Positions 50,590 through 59,262 are shown, counted from the stretch's first letter. The stretch: DNA of 59,262 nucleotides from Oscillospiraceae bacterium (GCA_009777725.1 WRLG01000021.1:1-59262); one strand, 5' to 3'. The notes: a model not told the origin generated them from the letters alone. Numbers and translations: made by a program.

Positions 50590-52828
50590 CGCTTCCTCCT
50601 GCACATTCCAAAGCGGAGCCGGAGCCGATTGCCTTTTCCAGCATATCTTTAAGACATGTATAGCGCAGGGTGCGCCTGTTATTCGCAACCATCGCGCAGA
50701 CGACATTTTTTGAGCCGACTATAATCAGCAGTTTCTTCGCCCGCGTTACGGCGGTATACAGCAGGTTGCGGTAATAAAGCTTATCAAATCCGCCCAAAAG
50801 CGGGAGGATTACCGCGTTAAACTCGCTCCCTTGGCTTTTATGCACTGTGATTGCATACGCTAATTCAAGCTGCTCCAGCATTTCAAACGGATATTCGCAA
50901 GTCCTGCCGTCAAAATCAATCACCAGCTTGCCCTCGCTTCGGTTAACTTTTGTAATCATGCCTATATCGCCGTTGTATATGCCTGTCCCCGTTTCGCCGT
51001 CCTTGCTCCACTCTATGTCGTAATTATTTTTAATCTGCATAACCTTGTCATGAACGCGGTATGTGCCAAACAGCCCCTTAACCTCGCTTTTAGTCAAGGC
51101 GGGCGGGTTTATGGCTTCTTGAATCGCTTTATTCATCTCATAAACGCCCAGCGTCCCCTTTCTTGACGGGCACAAGGCTTGTATATCGTCATAGGGCGAA
51201 TATCCGTATGCAGAGGGAAGCCTGTTTTTTATTAAATCCACTACTGTATCCGAGGCTTTGCTTTGGCTTAGTCTTTGCAGAAAGAAAAAGTCATTATCCG
51301 AGCGGGAGAGGTCGGGGGGGATTCCGTTTACAATCGCGTGCGCGTTAGTCACGATACAGCTTTGCCGCGCTTGGCGAAAAATTTCAGACAGATGAACCAC
51401 CGTCAAGCCGCCCGAATCCAGCATGTCCTTTAGTACATTCCCCGCGCCCACTGACGGAAGCTGGTCCGAATCCCCTACCATAATCAGACGGCAAGACAGC
51501 TTTAACGCCCGCAGAAGCGATTCGAAAAGCAACGAATCCACCATAGACATCTCATCAATGATGATAACATCGCACGATAGCGGATGATTCTCGTTATGCT
51601 TAAATCTGGGCTTGCCGTTTTTATCAAAAATAACTTCAAGCAGGCGATGGATAGTTTTCGCATTATACCCGGTAAGGTCGGACACACGCTTGGACGCTTT
51701 ACCCGTCGGAGCGGCAAGCATCACTTTCAGCCCGCTTTGTTCATAGAGCGATATGATGGCTTTAAGCGCGGTGGTTTTTCCCGTACCCGGTCCGCCGGTT
51801 AAGATGATAAAGCCCTGCGAGAGGGCGAGAGCGATTGCCTTTCGCTGAGCGGCGGCGTATGTAATGTCCTTCGTTTTTTCTTCTATATCAATCAGCGGGG
51901 CATAATCCGATTCGGAAGCTTTAAAACAGCTGTTCATGGCTGACAGTCTGTCTGTTATATATTGCTCGGCGATAAAATAATCGCTTAAAAAAACAAAGTC
52001 CCTCCCGCTTTTGCAATATATATTAAAATGATTTTCACTGCACTCGTTTTTCAAAGCTTCATCGAAGCGTTCCGGCGCAACGCCGAGCAGGAGCAGGGCT
52101 TTTTCCTTTAATCTGTCATAGGGCAGGCAGGTGTGACCGTTTTGGGCGTTTCTTAATAAAACACAACGGATTCCCGCCTTGATTCGGTTTTCGCAGTCGT
52201 GCGGAATTTCCAGCATTTTTGCTATATTTTCGGCTTTTTCAAATTCAAGCTCAATACCGTTTTCGCATAACGCGTAAGGGTTTTCCTTTATGATGTCAAC
52301 CGCATACCGCCCCCATCTTTTCCACGCGCCTACGGCTACGGAGGGGCGGACGTTATATTGCGAAAGGAATATCATAAGTGCGCGTATACCGAAAATTCTC
52401 TTGAATTCCAGAGCGATTTCATCGGCTTTTTTTTTCGTAACGCCCTTGATGTCCGCAAGCAATTCCGGCTCGTTTTCAATGACTTCGAGTGATTTGTCTC
52501 CGAATTTCTCCACGATTCGCTTTGCCAGAGCGGCTCCCACTCCTTTTATAACGCCGGAGGAAAGGTATTTTTGGATTGAAGCCTCGGTAGCGGGCATCGT
52601 CCTTTCGCATAATACCGCCTTAAACTGCACCCCGAATTTCGGATGCGTAGCATATTCGCCTCTCAGCGTCAGCTCCTCGCCCGCTTCAATATTCCCAAGC
52701 TCCCCCACAACGGTAACATAATCCCCGCCCTTATCCAAATCAAGGATAACATAACCGTTCTGGGGGTTTGAGTAGGTCACTGCTTCAACAACCCCGATTA
52801 GAGTTTCAAGCTCTTTTTCAGCCCTCAT
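50579..52828 (-). CDS. recD2: RecD2-type ATP-dependent helicase
   Basis: The product of about 749 residues has an OB-like N-terminus, helix-hairpin-helix elements (LSSGVIKGVGAALAKRIVEKFG and LADIKGVTKKKADEIA), Walker A LTGGPGTGKTTAL, Walker B VIIIDEMSMVDSL and the helicase motif TVHKSQGSEFN. This is the RecD2/TraA-like 5'-3' helicase used in DNA repair without RecBC. The start is uncertain; ATG 52828 (MRAEKEL) fits the family, with further start codons up to 52852. It is followed by comF in an operon. Confidence 0.9.
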   Translation of the reverse strand: MRAEKELETLIGVVEAVTYSNPQNGYVILDLDKGGDYVTVVGELGNIEAGEELTLRGEYATHPKFGVQFKAVLCERTMPATEASIQKYLSSGVIKGVGAALAKRIVEKFGDKSLEVIENEPELLADIKGVTKKKADEIALEFKRIFGIRALMIFLSQYNVRPSVAVGAWKRWGRYAVDIIKENPYALCENGIELEFEKAENIAKMLEIPHDCENRIKAGIRCVLLRNAQNGHTCLPYDRLKEKALLLLGVAPERFDEALKNECSENHFNIYCKSGRDFVFLSDYFIAEQYITDRLSAMNSCFKASESDYAPLIDIEEKTKDITYAAAQRKAIALALSQGFIILTGGPGTGKTTALKAIISLYEQSGLKVMLAAPTGKASKRVSDLTGYNAKTIHRLLEVIFDKNGKPRFKHNENHPLSCDVIIIDEMSMVDSLLFESLLRALKLSCRLIMVGDSDQLPSVGAGNVLKDMLDSGGLTVVHLSEIFRQARQSCIVTNAHAIVNGIPPDLSRSDNDFFFLQRLSQSKASDTVVDLIKNRLPSAYGYSPYDDIQALCPSRKGTLGVYEMNKAIQEAINPPALTKSEVKGLFGTYRVHDKVMQIKNNYDIEWSKDGETGTGIYNGDIGMITKVNRSEGKLVIDFDGRTCEYPFEMLEQLELAYAITVHKSQGSEFNAVILPLLGGFDKLYYRNLLYTAVTRAKKLLIIVGSKNVVCAMVANNRRTLRYTCLKDMLEKAIGSGSALECAGGSDEE

Positions 52829-52879
52829 CAAGCACACTACCCGCCCTCTCAAAAATCTGCCGAGAGCTAACGATTCGCT

Positions 52880-53830
52880 CTAAGCATTGCCAAGGAATGC
52901 CGCCCCTATAATGCCCGCATCGTTGCCCAGTTTTGCTACGGTAATTTCGGTATTCTTTTCTATCATGCGGGTGTAAACCTCTTTTTTGACAAGCTCAATC
53001 ATGGGCAGCATAAGCGGGTCGCCCTCGTTGCAAACGCCGCCGCCTATGCACAGAATGTCGGGCTGGAATATATTTATGGCGTTGGTAATTCCTGCCGCCA
53101 GATATTTTATGTATTTGTCCACGACCTCCTTGCCCGCCTTATCGCCCGCTCTCATCGCGTCAAAGGCGTGCCGCGCCGAGGTTCTGCCTTTTTCTCTGAT
53201 ATACTCGTTTAGTATGCTTTCGGGATTGCTTTCGGCGGCTTCGCCAGTCATCCTAATCAGCCCCGTTGCTGAAGAATATGCCTCAAAGCAACCCTTGCGT
53301 CCGCAGGTACATAACGGTCCGTCAACGCCTATTACCATATGACCGACCTCCGCGCCCGCCAGATTCCGCCCCGTAAAGATTTTGCCGTCTATAATTACCC
53401 CCGCGCCCACTCCCGTGCCGAGCGTAATGCAGACCGCATCCTGCGCTTCTTTAGCCGCGCCCGCGATAAACTCGCCGTAAGCCGCCGCGTTGGCATCGTT
53501 GGCTACGTAAACGGGCTTGTCAATATGCTCCTTGATATACTTGCGAATCGGCACATCTTTAAAGCCAAGATTGTTGGAATAAGCAATTATCCCGTTAACA
53601 TTATCGGCAATACCGGGCGTACCGATACCCAGCCATTCGACCTCATTCATGTCAATCCCCGCATTTTCGCAAGCCATGACACTTACGTTATACATATCGT
53701 CCGCGATTTCCTTGGCGGGTCTGGGACAAGCGGTCTTAACACTCGCCTTTCCGATAATCTCAAATTTTTCGTTGACAACCCCCGCCTTAATATTAGTTCC
53801 TCCCAAGTCAATTCCGATGTAATGCTTCAT
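52880..53830 (-). CDS. glcK: ROK-family glucokinase
   Basis: The 316-residue protein has the ROK motifs: GIDLGGTNIKAGVV (ATP), GTGVGAGVIIDGKIF, the HxGHxx-like AEVGHMVI and the zinc Cys in CTCGRKGCFE. This fits GlcK. It phosphorylates glucose, supplied here for example by GH94 or ManA-linked sugar use. It is the second gene of the manA operon. Confidence 0.92.
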   Translation of the reverse strand: MKHYIGIDLGGTNIKAGVVNEKFEIIGKASVKTACPRPAKEIADDMYNVSVMACENAGIDMNEVEWLGIGTPGIADNVNGIIAYSNNLGFKDVPIRKYIKEHIDKPVYVANDANAAAYGEFIAGAAKEAQDAVCITLGTGVGAGVIIDGKIFTGRNLAGAEVGHMVIGVDGPLCTCGRKGCFEAYSSATGLIRMTGEAAESNPESILNEYIREKGRTSARHAFDAMRAGDKAGKEVVDKYIKYLAAGITNAINIFQPDILCIGGGVCNEGDPLMLPMIELVKKEVYTRMIEKNTEITVAKLGNDAGIIGAAFLGNA

Positions 53831-53884
53831 TTTTATACTCCCTTTCTATTTTATCTTCAACCAATAATTGTCAATTGCACCTTG

Positions 53885-54847
53885 TCAATTATCAATTGAT
53901 TTCACGGGGATTGAGGTAATCAGAACCTCGCAATCTCCGTTTATTGAATACTCTCCCATACCTGCCGGAATAAAGACACAGCCGCCCTTTGCAAGCTCTG
54001 TTTCGCCTCGGTTATACTCTAATACAGGACTGCCCTCCAAAACCAATACGCTGTTAAACGATAAGAAATCGGCGGTGAATTCCATTTTGCCCTCTATTTC
54101 AGCGTGTTGCACCGTAAAGTATCCGCATTTTGCCAAAAGCCGAACTTTGTCACCACTTGATGCCGACCCCGCAAAGCCCTCGGCAGGGCAAAGGTTAACC
54201 GTATTCGCCGCCTTTTTAATATCAAGCCGACGCGGGTTGCCGTCTGCATCTAGCCGCCCGTAATCGTAAACGCGGTAGGTAAGGTTTGAGCTTTGCTGAA
54301 TTTCAGCAATTAAAATACCCTTCCCAATCGCGTGAAGCGTTCCTGCCGGAATAAAAAACGAATCTCCTTTTTTTACCTTTACTCTGTTTACCGCTTCAAG
54401 AAGGCTGTTATTTTCAATCCGCTCTAAAAATTCCTCCCTGCTGATTTCGCGGTTAAAGCCATAGATAATTTCAGCCCCGCTTTCGCAGTCTATGATATAC
54501 CAAAGCTCTGTTTTCCCTCTGTCCCCATCCATAGCACCTTGCTCATCGTTGGGGTGCACTTGTAAGGACAGATTGTGGGAGGCATCAATCAGCTTAATCA
54601 AAATAGGCAGGCTTTCAAATTCTTCGCAATTTTTTCCAAGTACACGCTTGTCTTTTTCTATGTAATCCCGCAGGAGCATCCCCGCATATTCGCCGTTTTC
54701 AATTACCGACAGCCCGTCTTGATGGCAGGATAATTCCCAGCTTTCGGCAACTTTTTCATAACCGCAAGCCTTGTTAAAATAAGTTTTTAATTTAGAGCCG
54801 CCCCAAAGGTAATCCTTAAATGCGGGCTTAAGCTTTAAAGGGTACAT
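53885..54847 (-). CDS. manA: Mannose-6-phosphate isomerase, class I
   Basis: The 320-residue cupin enzyme begins LKLKPAFKDYLWGGSKLKTY, has the zinc ligands in LQVHPNDEQG and PAGTLHAIGKG, and ends in a second barrel. It interconverts mannose-6-P and fructose-6-P. GGAAAGGA precedes the ATG. It is the first gene of the leftward operon with glcK, recD2, comF and mreB-like. Between manA and glcK lie inverted AATTGACAATT repeats. Confidence 0.92.
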   Translation of the reverse strand: MYPLKLKPAFKDYLWGGSKLKTYFNKACGYEKVAESWELSCHQDGLSVIENGEYAGMLLRDYIEKDKRVLGKNCEEFESLPILIKLIDASHNLSLQVHPNDEQGAMDGDRGKTELWYIIDCESGAEIIYGFNREISREEFLERIENNSLLEAVNRVKVKKGDSFFIPAGTLHAIGKGILIAEIQQSSNLTYRVYDYGRLDADGNPRRLDIKKAANTVNLCPAEGFAGSASSGDKVRLLAKCGYFTVQHAEIEGKMEFTADFLSFNSVLVLEGSPVLEYNRGETELAKGGCVFIPAGMGEYSINGDCEVLITSIPVKSIDN

Positions 54848-54892
54848 TGTAAATTCCTTTCCTAAGCTGTTGTTTATTTCATCATTGAATAA

Positions 54893-54921
54893 ATTATACC
54901 ATAATAAATGATAATATACAA
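54893..54921 (-). promoter_or_regulatory. manA operon promoter
   Basis: Minus-strand TTGTAT (54921-54916), 17 bp, TATAAT (54898-54893). Confidence 0.7.
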
Positions 54922-54963
54922 GTGGATTTTAAATTTTCTGCGTGGTGATTAGTTGATTAGCTG

Positions 54964-55009
54964 AAGCTTAAAAAATAAGCTTGACAAAAGCAGAAAAGCA
55001 GGGTATAAT
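54964..55009 (+). promoter_or_regulatory. mazEF promoter with inverted repeat
   Basis: TTGACA (54981-54986), 17 bp, TATAAT (55004-55009). AAGCTTA/TAAGCTT arms (54964-54982) overlap the -35 box and are a probable site of MazE/MazF autoregulation. Direct repeats AAACATAT follow at about 55011-55028. Confidence 0.7.
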
Positions 55010-55042
55010 AAACATATAAACATATAAACGAAAGGTTGATGA

Positions 55043-55291
55043 ATGATGGAAACAACAGCTACTCGTTGGGGAAACGCGCTTGGGTTTCGTATCCCAAAAG
55101 CATTGCAGGATATTTCGACTATTCATGATAAAACAAGAATAAGGATTGAGGCTGAGCCTAACCGCTTGATTATAACGAAGATTCCCGAAAATTTGACGTT
55201 GGAATCAATTTTTGAAAATTGGAGCGGCGAAGCATATGACAGCTATGACTGGGGTGAGCTTGATAGCCCTAAGGGAAAGGAAATGATATGA
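55043..55291 (+). CDS. mazE: MazE-type antitoxin (AbrB fold)
   Basis: The 82-residue protein has the swapped-hairpin AbrB/MazE domain (TTATRWGNALGFRIPKALQD, then IRIEAEPNRLIIT) and an acidic C-terminal tail (SYDWGELDSPKGKEM) that would fill the toxin's groove. It lies one base before mazF, the classic order. Start chosen at the first of two ATGs after AAAGGTTGATG. Confidence 0.87.
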   Translation: MMETTATRWGNALGFRIPKALQDISTIHDKTRIRIEAEPNRLIITKIPENLTLESIFENWSGEAYDSYDWGELDSPKGKEMI

Positions 55292-55292
55292 T

Positions 55293-55619
55293 ATGATTTT
55301 CAAACAAGGAGATATTGTTATAGTAAGCTTTGACCCAACTCTCGGACATGAGCAAGCGGGCTTGCGCCCCGCTCTGGTCGTAAGTAAAGAGCTTTACAAT
55401 CAAGTAACAAATCAAATCGTTGTTTGTCCGATAACTTCAAGGGTTAAACCGTTGCCTATGCGTATCATGCTTGACGAAAGGACGAAAACGCAAGGCTACA
55501 TCATGTGCGACCAAATCAGAACCTTTGATATTAATGCGCGGAATCCCAAATTTGCAGAAAAAATTCCGCAGGATATACTGGAAACGGTTCGGCAAACTGT
55601 TTCGGCAATTATAATATAG
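55293..55619 (+). CDS. mazF: MazF-type endoribonuclease toxin
   Basis: The 108-residue protein has the PemK/MazF fold: QGDIVIVSFDPTLGHEQAGLRPALVVS (with Arg), VCPITSR and GYIMCDQIRTFDIN. These include the catalytic Arg and Thr/Ser. It cuts RNA at specific short sites unless bound by MazE. The gene is intact and paired with its antitoxin. Confidence 0.92.
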   Translation: MIFKQGDIVIVSFDPTLGHEQAGLRPALVVSKELYNQVTNQIVVCPITSRVKPLPMRIMLDERTKTQGYIMCDQIRTFDINARNPKFAEKIPQDILETVRQTVSAIII

Positions 55620-55644
55620 AAAGGGCGGCAACCTGCCGCCCTTT
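55619..55644 (+). terminator. mazF terminator
   Basis: AAAGGGCGGCA/TGCCGCCCTTT hairpin directly after the stop codon. Confidence 0.75.
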
Positions 55645-55710
55645 GGAAATCGTTCAATATTCCACTCATTGCATATTCCCAGCGAATTACATCAGCCTCC
55701 GCAAATCATA

Positions 55711-57189
55711 CTACAAAATAAAACAAATCAACCCCCCGCAGCCCTCGTTGATAATCCGCTCTAAGGTTTCCTGCAATTTAAGCCTCGCGGCTACGGGCAT
55801 ACGGTAAAGCTTGTTGTGCAAGCCCTCGTTGACAAGCTCGTGCAGGGATTTGCCAAAGATATTAGATTCCCATATCTTCTGCGGGCTTTCCTCAAATTCC
55901 TTCAGCAGGTACATCACAAGCTCCTCGGATTGCTTCTCACTGCCCACGATAGGGCTTACTTCGGTGACAATATCGGCTTTCATCATATGAATAGACGGCG
56001 CGGAAGCTTTTAAGCATACCCCGTACTTCCCGCCCTGCTTGACAATTTCGGGCTCTTCAAGAGAAAGCTCGTCTATAGTAGGCATGACTATGCCGTAGCC
56101 CGTTGCCTCTACCTCGGAAAGGGCATGTTGTATTTTGGCGTATTCCTTTTTCATTGCCGTAAGCTCTTTTAAAAGCGGCAGTAAATCGCTCTCGTTGCGG
56201 ATTTCAATGCCGGTCTCCTCGCCCAGAACCCTGTAAAAAAGGTTGCACATAAGTTCAACCGATACGGAAGCCGAGCCCCTGCCCAAATCTATCCCCGAAA
56301 TAACCGAGCGGTTAATATGCTCGCTGGAAGCGATTACATCTGTGATTCCCTCCACATCGCGGACAAATTTGATATTTTCCGCGGCTGAACGTATCAGGTT
56401 AAACACATCGCTCTTTAACCAGTGCCCTTTAGGAAGCCCCGTAATCCATTTCGGCATACTGATATTAATTTCCTTAATCGGAAAGGCAAATAAAATTTGC
56501 TTTAAAATCGCGTTTATGTCGTCCTCGTTTAAATCTACGCAGTTAACAGGCATGACGGGGGTGTTATACCTCTCCGAAAGGGTCTTAACCAACGCTTGGG
56601 CTTCCTTTGAAGCATGATTTACGCAGTTGAGCAATATTACAAACGGCTTATTGATAGAGCGCAACTCTCTGATTACGCGCTCCTCCGCCTCCTCGTATTC
56701 CTCGCGGGGAATATCGGAGATACTGCCGTCGGTGGTGACGACCAAGCCGATGGTCGAATGGTCGTTTATCACCTTTTGTGTGCCGACTTCAGCCGCCATA
56801 GCAAAAGGGATTTCATCATCAAACCAAGGCGTGTTAACCATGCGCGGTGCTTCGTTTTCGATATATCCGATTGAGCTTGGTACGATATATCCCACGCAGT
56901 CAATCATGCGGACATTGAAGCGGGCTTTTTCACCCAGTGTAACCTCAACCGCTTCCTCGGGTATAAACTTAGGCTCGGTTGTCATAATCGTTTTACCGGC
57001 TGAGGATTGCGGCAGTTCGTCTATTGCCCGCTCCCGCCTGTATTCGCTGCTGATATTGGGGATTACAAGCTGTTCCATAAACTTCTTTATAAAGGTTGAT
57101 TTGCCTGTGCGGACAGGACCTACTATACCGATGTAAATATCGCCGTCCGTGCGCTGCGCTATGTCGCAGTAAATATCAGTGTGTGTCAT
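55711..57189 (-). CDS. spoIVA: Stage IV sporulation protein A
   Basis: The 492-residue protein is full-length SpoIVA. It has an N-terminal Walker A (GPVRTGKSTFIKKF), the TMTTEPKF/GYIVPSSIGY region of the TRAFAC GTPase-like fold that binds ATP, and a conserved C-terminus (CGGLICFIL). It polymerises around the forespore to form the base of the spore coat. GGAAG precedes the ATG. It is 19 bases after the SPOCS/LysM gene in the same leftward unit, which should be under sigma-E. Confidence 0.96.
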   Translation of the reverse strand: MTHTDIYCDIAQRTDGDIYIGIVGPVRTGKSTFIKKFMEQLVIPNISSEYRRERAIDELPQSSAGKTIMTTEPKFIPEEAVEVTLGEKARFNVRMIDCVGYIVPSSIGYIENEAPRMVNTPWFDDEIPFAMAAEVGTQKVINDHSTIGLVVTTDGSISDIPREEYEEAEERVIRELRSINKPFVILLNCVNHASKEAQALVKTLSERYNTPVMPVNCVDLNEDDINAILKQILFAFPIKEINISMPKWITGLPKGHWLKSDVFNLIRSAAENIKFVRDVEGITDVIASSEHINRSVISGIDLGRGSASVSVELMCNLFYRVLGEETGIEIRNESDLLPLLKELTAMKKEYAKIQHALSEVEATGYGIVMPTIDELSLEEPEIVKQGGKYGVCLKASAPSIHMMKADIVTEVSPIVGSEKQSEELVMYLLKEFEESPQKIWESNIFGKSLHELVNEGLHNKLYRMPVAARLKLQETLERIINEGCGGLICFIL

Positions 57190-57208
57190 AGTTGTGTTCT
57201 TCCTTTCA

Positions 57209-58759
57209 CTATAAAATCGGTATAAGAATCATGCCCGCGAATTGGATGATTTCCGCTTCTATTTCGTTTTCCTCCATGATTGCCGCTATAGATGTACCGT
57301 ATTTCTTGGCAATTTCCCATAAATCCTCGTTTTCTCCCGCGAAATACAGCCTTAACGCGAAATCTCCGTCCCGCTTGACGGGCTCTTCGGTGTTTACGGC
57401 AATGTCGGTTATGGCAGGGAGAATTGCCGAGGATATTACGTTTCCCGTGATTCTAAGCTCCGCCTTTGCTTCAACGGTATTATCGGAAGCCATATTATAG
57501 GAGCAGGAAACGGGCAGGATTCTAAGCTCCGCCGTAGTAGCCTCGTTAACGCCCTCCATAGGCAAGCTCAGCACGAAAGGTTCGTCTTTATCAAGGACTG
57601 CCATATCGCCCTCTTTATCCCTAACCATAACGGTGAAGCAGACTGTTCCGGCGATAATCAGCTGTTTTTCCTCGGGAGCAGGCTTTACGGTAAACATGGG
57701 GACATTTGCCCACACGTCAAAAATACTGTCCAAACCGCCGCTCTCATATTCCAGCGCGCCCTTTACAACATGCGGCTGATTGATTGTCTGCGGCGGAAGC
57801 TCCAGCTTTATATCGGATTTAATCCCACTGCTTTTGTAAAGCATGGAATAATGGTCGGTAACAAGGTCTACGGTTGCGATTCTGTGTGCTTGGCAGGTGA
57901 TGAGCAGGACAAGTGTACATTCTATAATTTTAGAGTTGCCGTCCGCATCCGAATGAGGCGACAGTTCGCAGGATATGACATCGGTGTCAACCATGCACTC
58001 AAAGCGTTCGTCAATCCCGTCTAAATCTATAATCTGCGAAAAAGGCACGGTAAACTGCATGGATTCAATCCCGCCCGAATTATCCTTATCGCAGGTATAA
58101 AGCATATTAACATAAACCTCGCCTTTCGCTACCAGCTTATTGGCGATAACCTTTTTATCGGTTGACGCAACGACCGCATCGCTCCTAAGCAGGTTTTCAA
58201 TCGGCGGCTTGGAAAGCCCCAAATCAAACTCATCCGTTACCGTTACTCTTTTGGTTGTATAAAGCTTGTTGACGGGATATGTAACGGGGGTTTTTCTCAG
58301 CTGTATATCCATGCCGAAGGCATCGCTTACAACCTCTCTTTTGCAAAGGTCGGTCACTCTTATTTTAATGCTTACTGCTCCCCTGATGTCAATTCGCCGC
58401 TGGTTCACGGCGCGGCAATTGCAAAAGTCCGTCCGCGGTGATATGATTACTCTGGGGTTTATGCCAACGCGCCCTAAATCGGCGGTTTTGGTATAGGTCT
58501 GCTTTTGGTCTACTACTTGAACACCCGCCCTGTCCTCGGCGCAATAAAGAACCTTCGTGCATACGGAAAGCTCATAGGTGAGCCTATCCTGACTTACGCT
58601 GAAGGATAAAACCCTCGGCGTTACTATACATTTGATAATTTTAAAAATTTCAGGATAATAATCGGGCAGTACGTAGTCAAGCTCTACCGACTGCTCCTGA
58701 GTTCCATCGAAAATCACCTCGGATGCGGTTATTTCCTCCCTGTTCAATTTTAACTCCAT
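57209..58759 (-). CDS. SPOCS (DUF3794) and LysM spore envelope protein
   Basis: The 516-residue protein begins LKLNREEITASEVIFDGTQEQSVELDYVLPDYYPEI, the typical start of SPOCS/DUF3794 proteins, with at least two further SPOCS domains (around residues 160-300 and 310-440). A LysM domain lies at the C-terminus (YFAGENEDLWEIAKKYGTSIAAI). It probably binds wall or coat glycans during spore formation. No sigma-E promoter could be fixed in the repeat-rich upstream DNA. Confidence 0.88.
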   Translation of the reverse strand: MELKLNREEITASEVIFDGTQEQSVELDYVLPDYYPEIFKIIKCIVTPRVLSFSVSQDRLTYELSVCTKVLYCAEDRAGVQVVDQKQTYTKTADLGRVGINPRVIISPRTDFCNCRAVNQRRIDIRGAVSIKIRVTDLCKREVVSDAFGMDIQLRKTPVTYPVNKLYTTKRVTVTDEFDLGLSKPPIENLLRSDAVVASTDKKVIANKLVAKGEVYVNMLYTCDKDNSGGIESMQFTVPFSQIIDLDGIDERFECMVDTDVISCELSPHSDADGNSKIIECTLVLLITCQAHRIATVDLVTDHYSMLYKSSGIKSDIKLELPPQTINQPHVVKGALEYESGGLDSIFDVWANVPMFTVKPAPEEKQLIIAGTVCFTVMVRDKEGDMAVLDKDEPFVLSLPMEGVNEATTAELRILPVSCSYNMASDNTVEAKAELRITGNVISSAILPAITDIAVNTEEPVKRDGDFALRLYFAGENEDLWEIAKKYGTSIAAIMEENEIEAEIIQFAGMILIPIL

Positions 58760-58774
58760 AAATAATCCTCCTCT

Positions 58775-58880
58775 TATTCAATTAACAATTAACAACTAAC
58801 AATTAACAATTAAACTTCGTAAGCCTTGTTCAATGGTATAATAATTGTTAATCGGCAATTGATAATTGTCAATTGCTAGA
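58775..58880. repeat. AATTAACAATT / CAATTGACAATT repeats
   Basis: Tandem ATTAACAATT units (58778-58812) and inverted CAATTGATAATTGTCAATTG-like sequence (58855-58877). The same motif is scattered at about 23940, 29325, 33742, 47990 and 53860, mostly just after stop codons, as a dispersed repeat. Confidence 0.65.
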
Positions 58881-58945
58881 ATATTATATTCATCTATTAC
58901 GGCTTGTATGACTGATTTAACAAAATTGCACAGGTGGGAATTTTT

Positions 58946-59092
58946 CGTAGGGGCGACCGCCTCGGTCGCCCGAATATCACCGCTATTTATTCTTTTGCCC
59001 GTTTTTTCGGGCTTTTGCTCGTTTCTTCGGGCGAACGGGGCGTTCGCCCCTACAACCTGCCCCTTTCGGGCGAACGAGGCGTTCGCCCCTAC
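58946..59092. repeat. GGTCGCCC/GTTCGCCC repeat cluster
   Basis: GTAGGGGCGACCGCCTCGGT-type unit (58948-58973) and two inverted CGGGCGAACGGGGCGTTCGC-type units (59028-59052, 59067-59092). They belong to the same MITE-like family as 33833-33914, with GAAC replacing GACC in the second two. Confidence 0.75.
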
Positions 59093-59114
59093 ATCGCCTG
59101 CGCCACCACTCCCT

Positions 59115-59225
59115 ACGTCTTAGCTCCCTCCGCCGCCTGCGGGCGGCACCTCCCTCTGGGAGGGAGGCAAAAAAAAAAAACCCCCCTCCGGGGGGGGGGG
59201 GGGAGCGAAGCGGGGGGGGGGGGGG
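59115..59225. repeat. Low-complexity palindromic end (G runs)
   Basis: CTCCCTCTGGGAGGGAG inverted repeat followed by A12, then runs of 13 to 14 G interrupted by GAGCGAAGC. Such runs are error-prone in sequencing. No gene is supported here to the window end at 59262. Confidence 0.7.
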
Positions 59226-59262
59226 ATAGGTGCTGTTTTGCAACAGTAAAGTAGGCGGGAGT

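Noticed and set aside
58983-59243. Minus-strand ORF rich in Pro, Gly and Arg
   Set aside because: Low-complexity translation of G runs and palindromic repeats.

Overview
The window is chromosomal DNA of a low-to-mid GC, endospore-forming member of the Clostridia, probably a gut or anaerobic Oscillospirales/Lachnospirales-type organism. The evidence is spoIVA followed by a SPOCS/LysM spore protein gene, a CIRCE-controlled groESL pair, an HPr with His15 and Ser46, a ThiT-type thiamine transporter behind a TPP riboswitch, a CD1871A-type CXXC peptide, near-consensus sigma-A promoters (TTGACA-17-TATAAT) and strong AGGAGG ribosome sites. No rRNA operon, complete prophage, insertion sequence or CRISPR array is visible.

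Layout. 1-7 kb: a leftward MacAB-type efflux operon (fusion protein, FtsX-type permease, lipoprotein, ATPase) and its two-component system, bracketed by an inverted promoter-plus-terminator element. 7-8 kb: two orphan phage morphogenesis genes and two tRNA-Ser genes. 8.5-11.2 kb: nrdR, groES, groEL. 11.2-16.8 kb: an accessory island with two Rpn-type nuclease genes, each followed by a CPBP or CPBP-like membrane protein gene, then three related cassettes of small XRE regulators and DUF6809-like 92-residue proteins with a putative small RNA between them. 16.9-23.9 kb: smpB, decayed genes, a solute-binding lipoprotein, a secreted Cys-rich peptide, an FkbM methyltransferase and asnS. 24-29.3 kb: accessory and housekeeping small genes (a broken PIN toxin, PNPOx-like, truncated YigZ, YkvA-like, RhuM, a pseudouridine synthase, an LTDQ-repeat protein). 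29.4-40 kb: metabolism and transport (TrpB2, HPr, a structured putative RNA, a CdaR-type regulator, TPP riboswitch/ThiT, GH94 phosphorylase, GtrA, a TlpA/CD1871A/4Fe-4S redox triad, xylulokinase). 40-48 kb: a leftward envelope operon (GHL10-like hydrolase, amidase, MalY-type aminotransferase), rplM-rpsI and DUF368/PopT. 48-59 kb: a secreted protein, an operon manA-glcK-recD2-comF-mreB-like, a MazEF pair, and spoIVA with a SPOCS/LysM partner. The right end is repeat-rich and low complexity.

How the genes work together. The response regulator probably drives the efflux operon through two 8-base direct repeats 11 bp apart at its promoter. The Clostridia-type redox triad looks like an electron-transfer or thiol-reduction module. 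Sugar phosphorylation (GH94, GlcK, ManA, XylB, HPr) is spread over several units.

The best candidates for something undescribed are four. (1) The three XRE/DUF6809 cassettes keep one promoter scaffold while the operator-like sequence inside the -35/-10 spacer changes from copy to copy. (2) A strong stand-alone transcription unit with 47-nt tandem repeats lies between cassettes 1 and 2. (3) A well-placed internal ribosome site in the second Rpn gene predicts a C-terminal short product like the RpnS antitoxins. (4) A pair of inverted promoter/terminator elements flanks the efflux module. All gene functions are inferred by reading the sequence; no database search was run.
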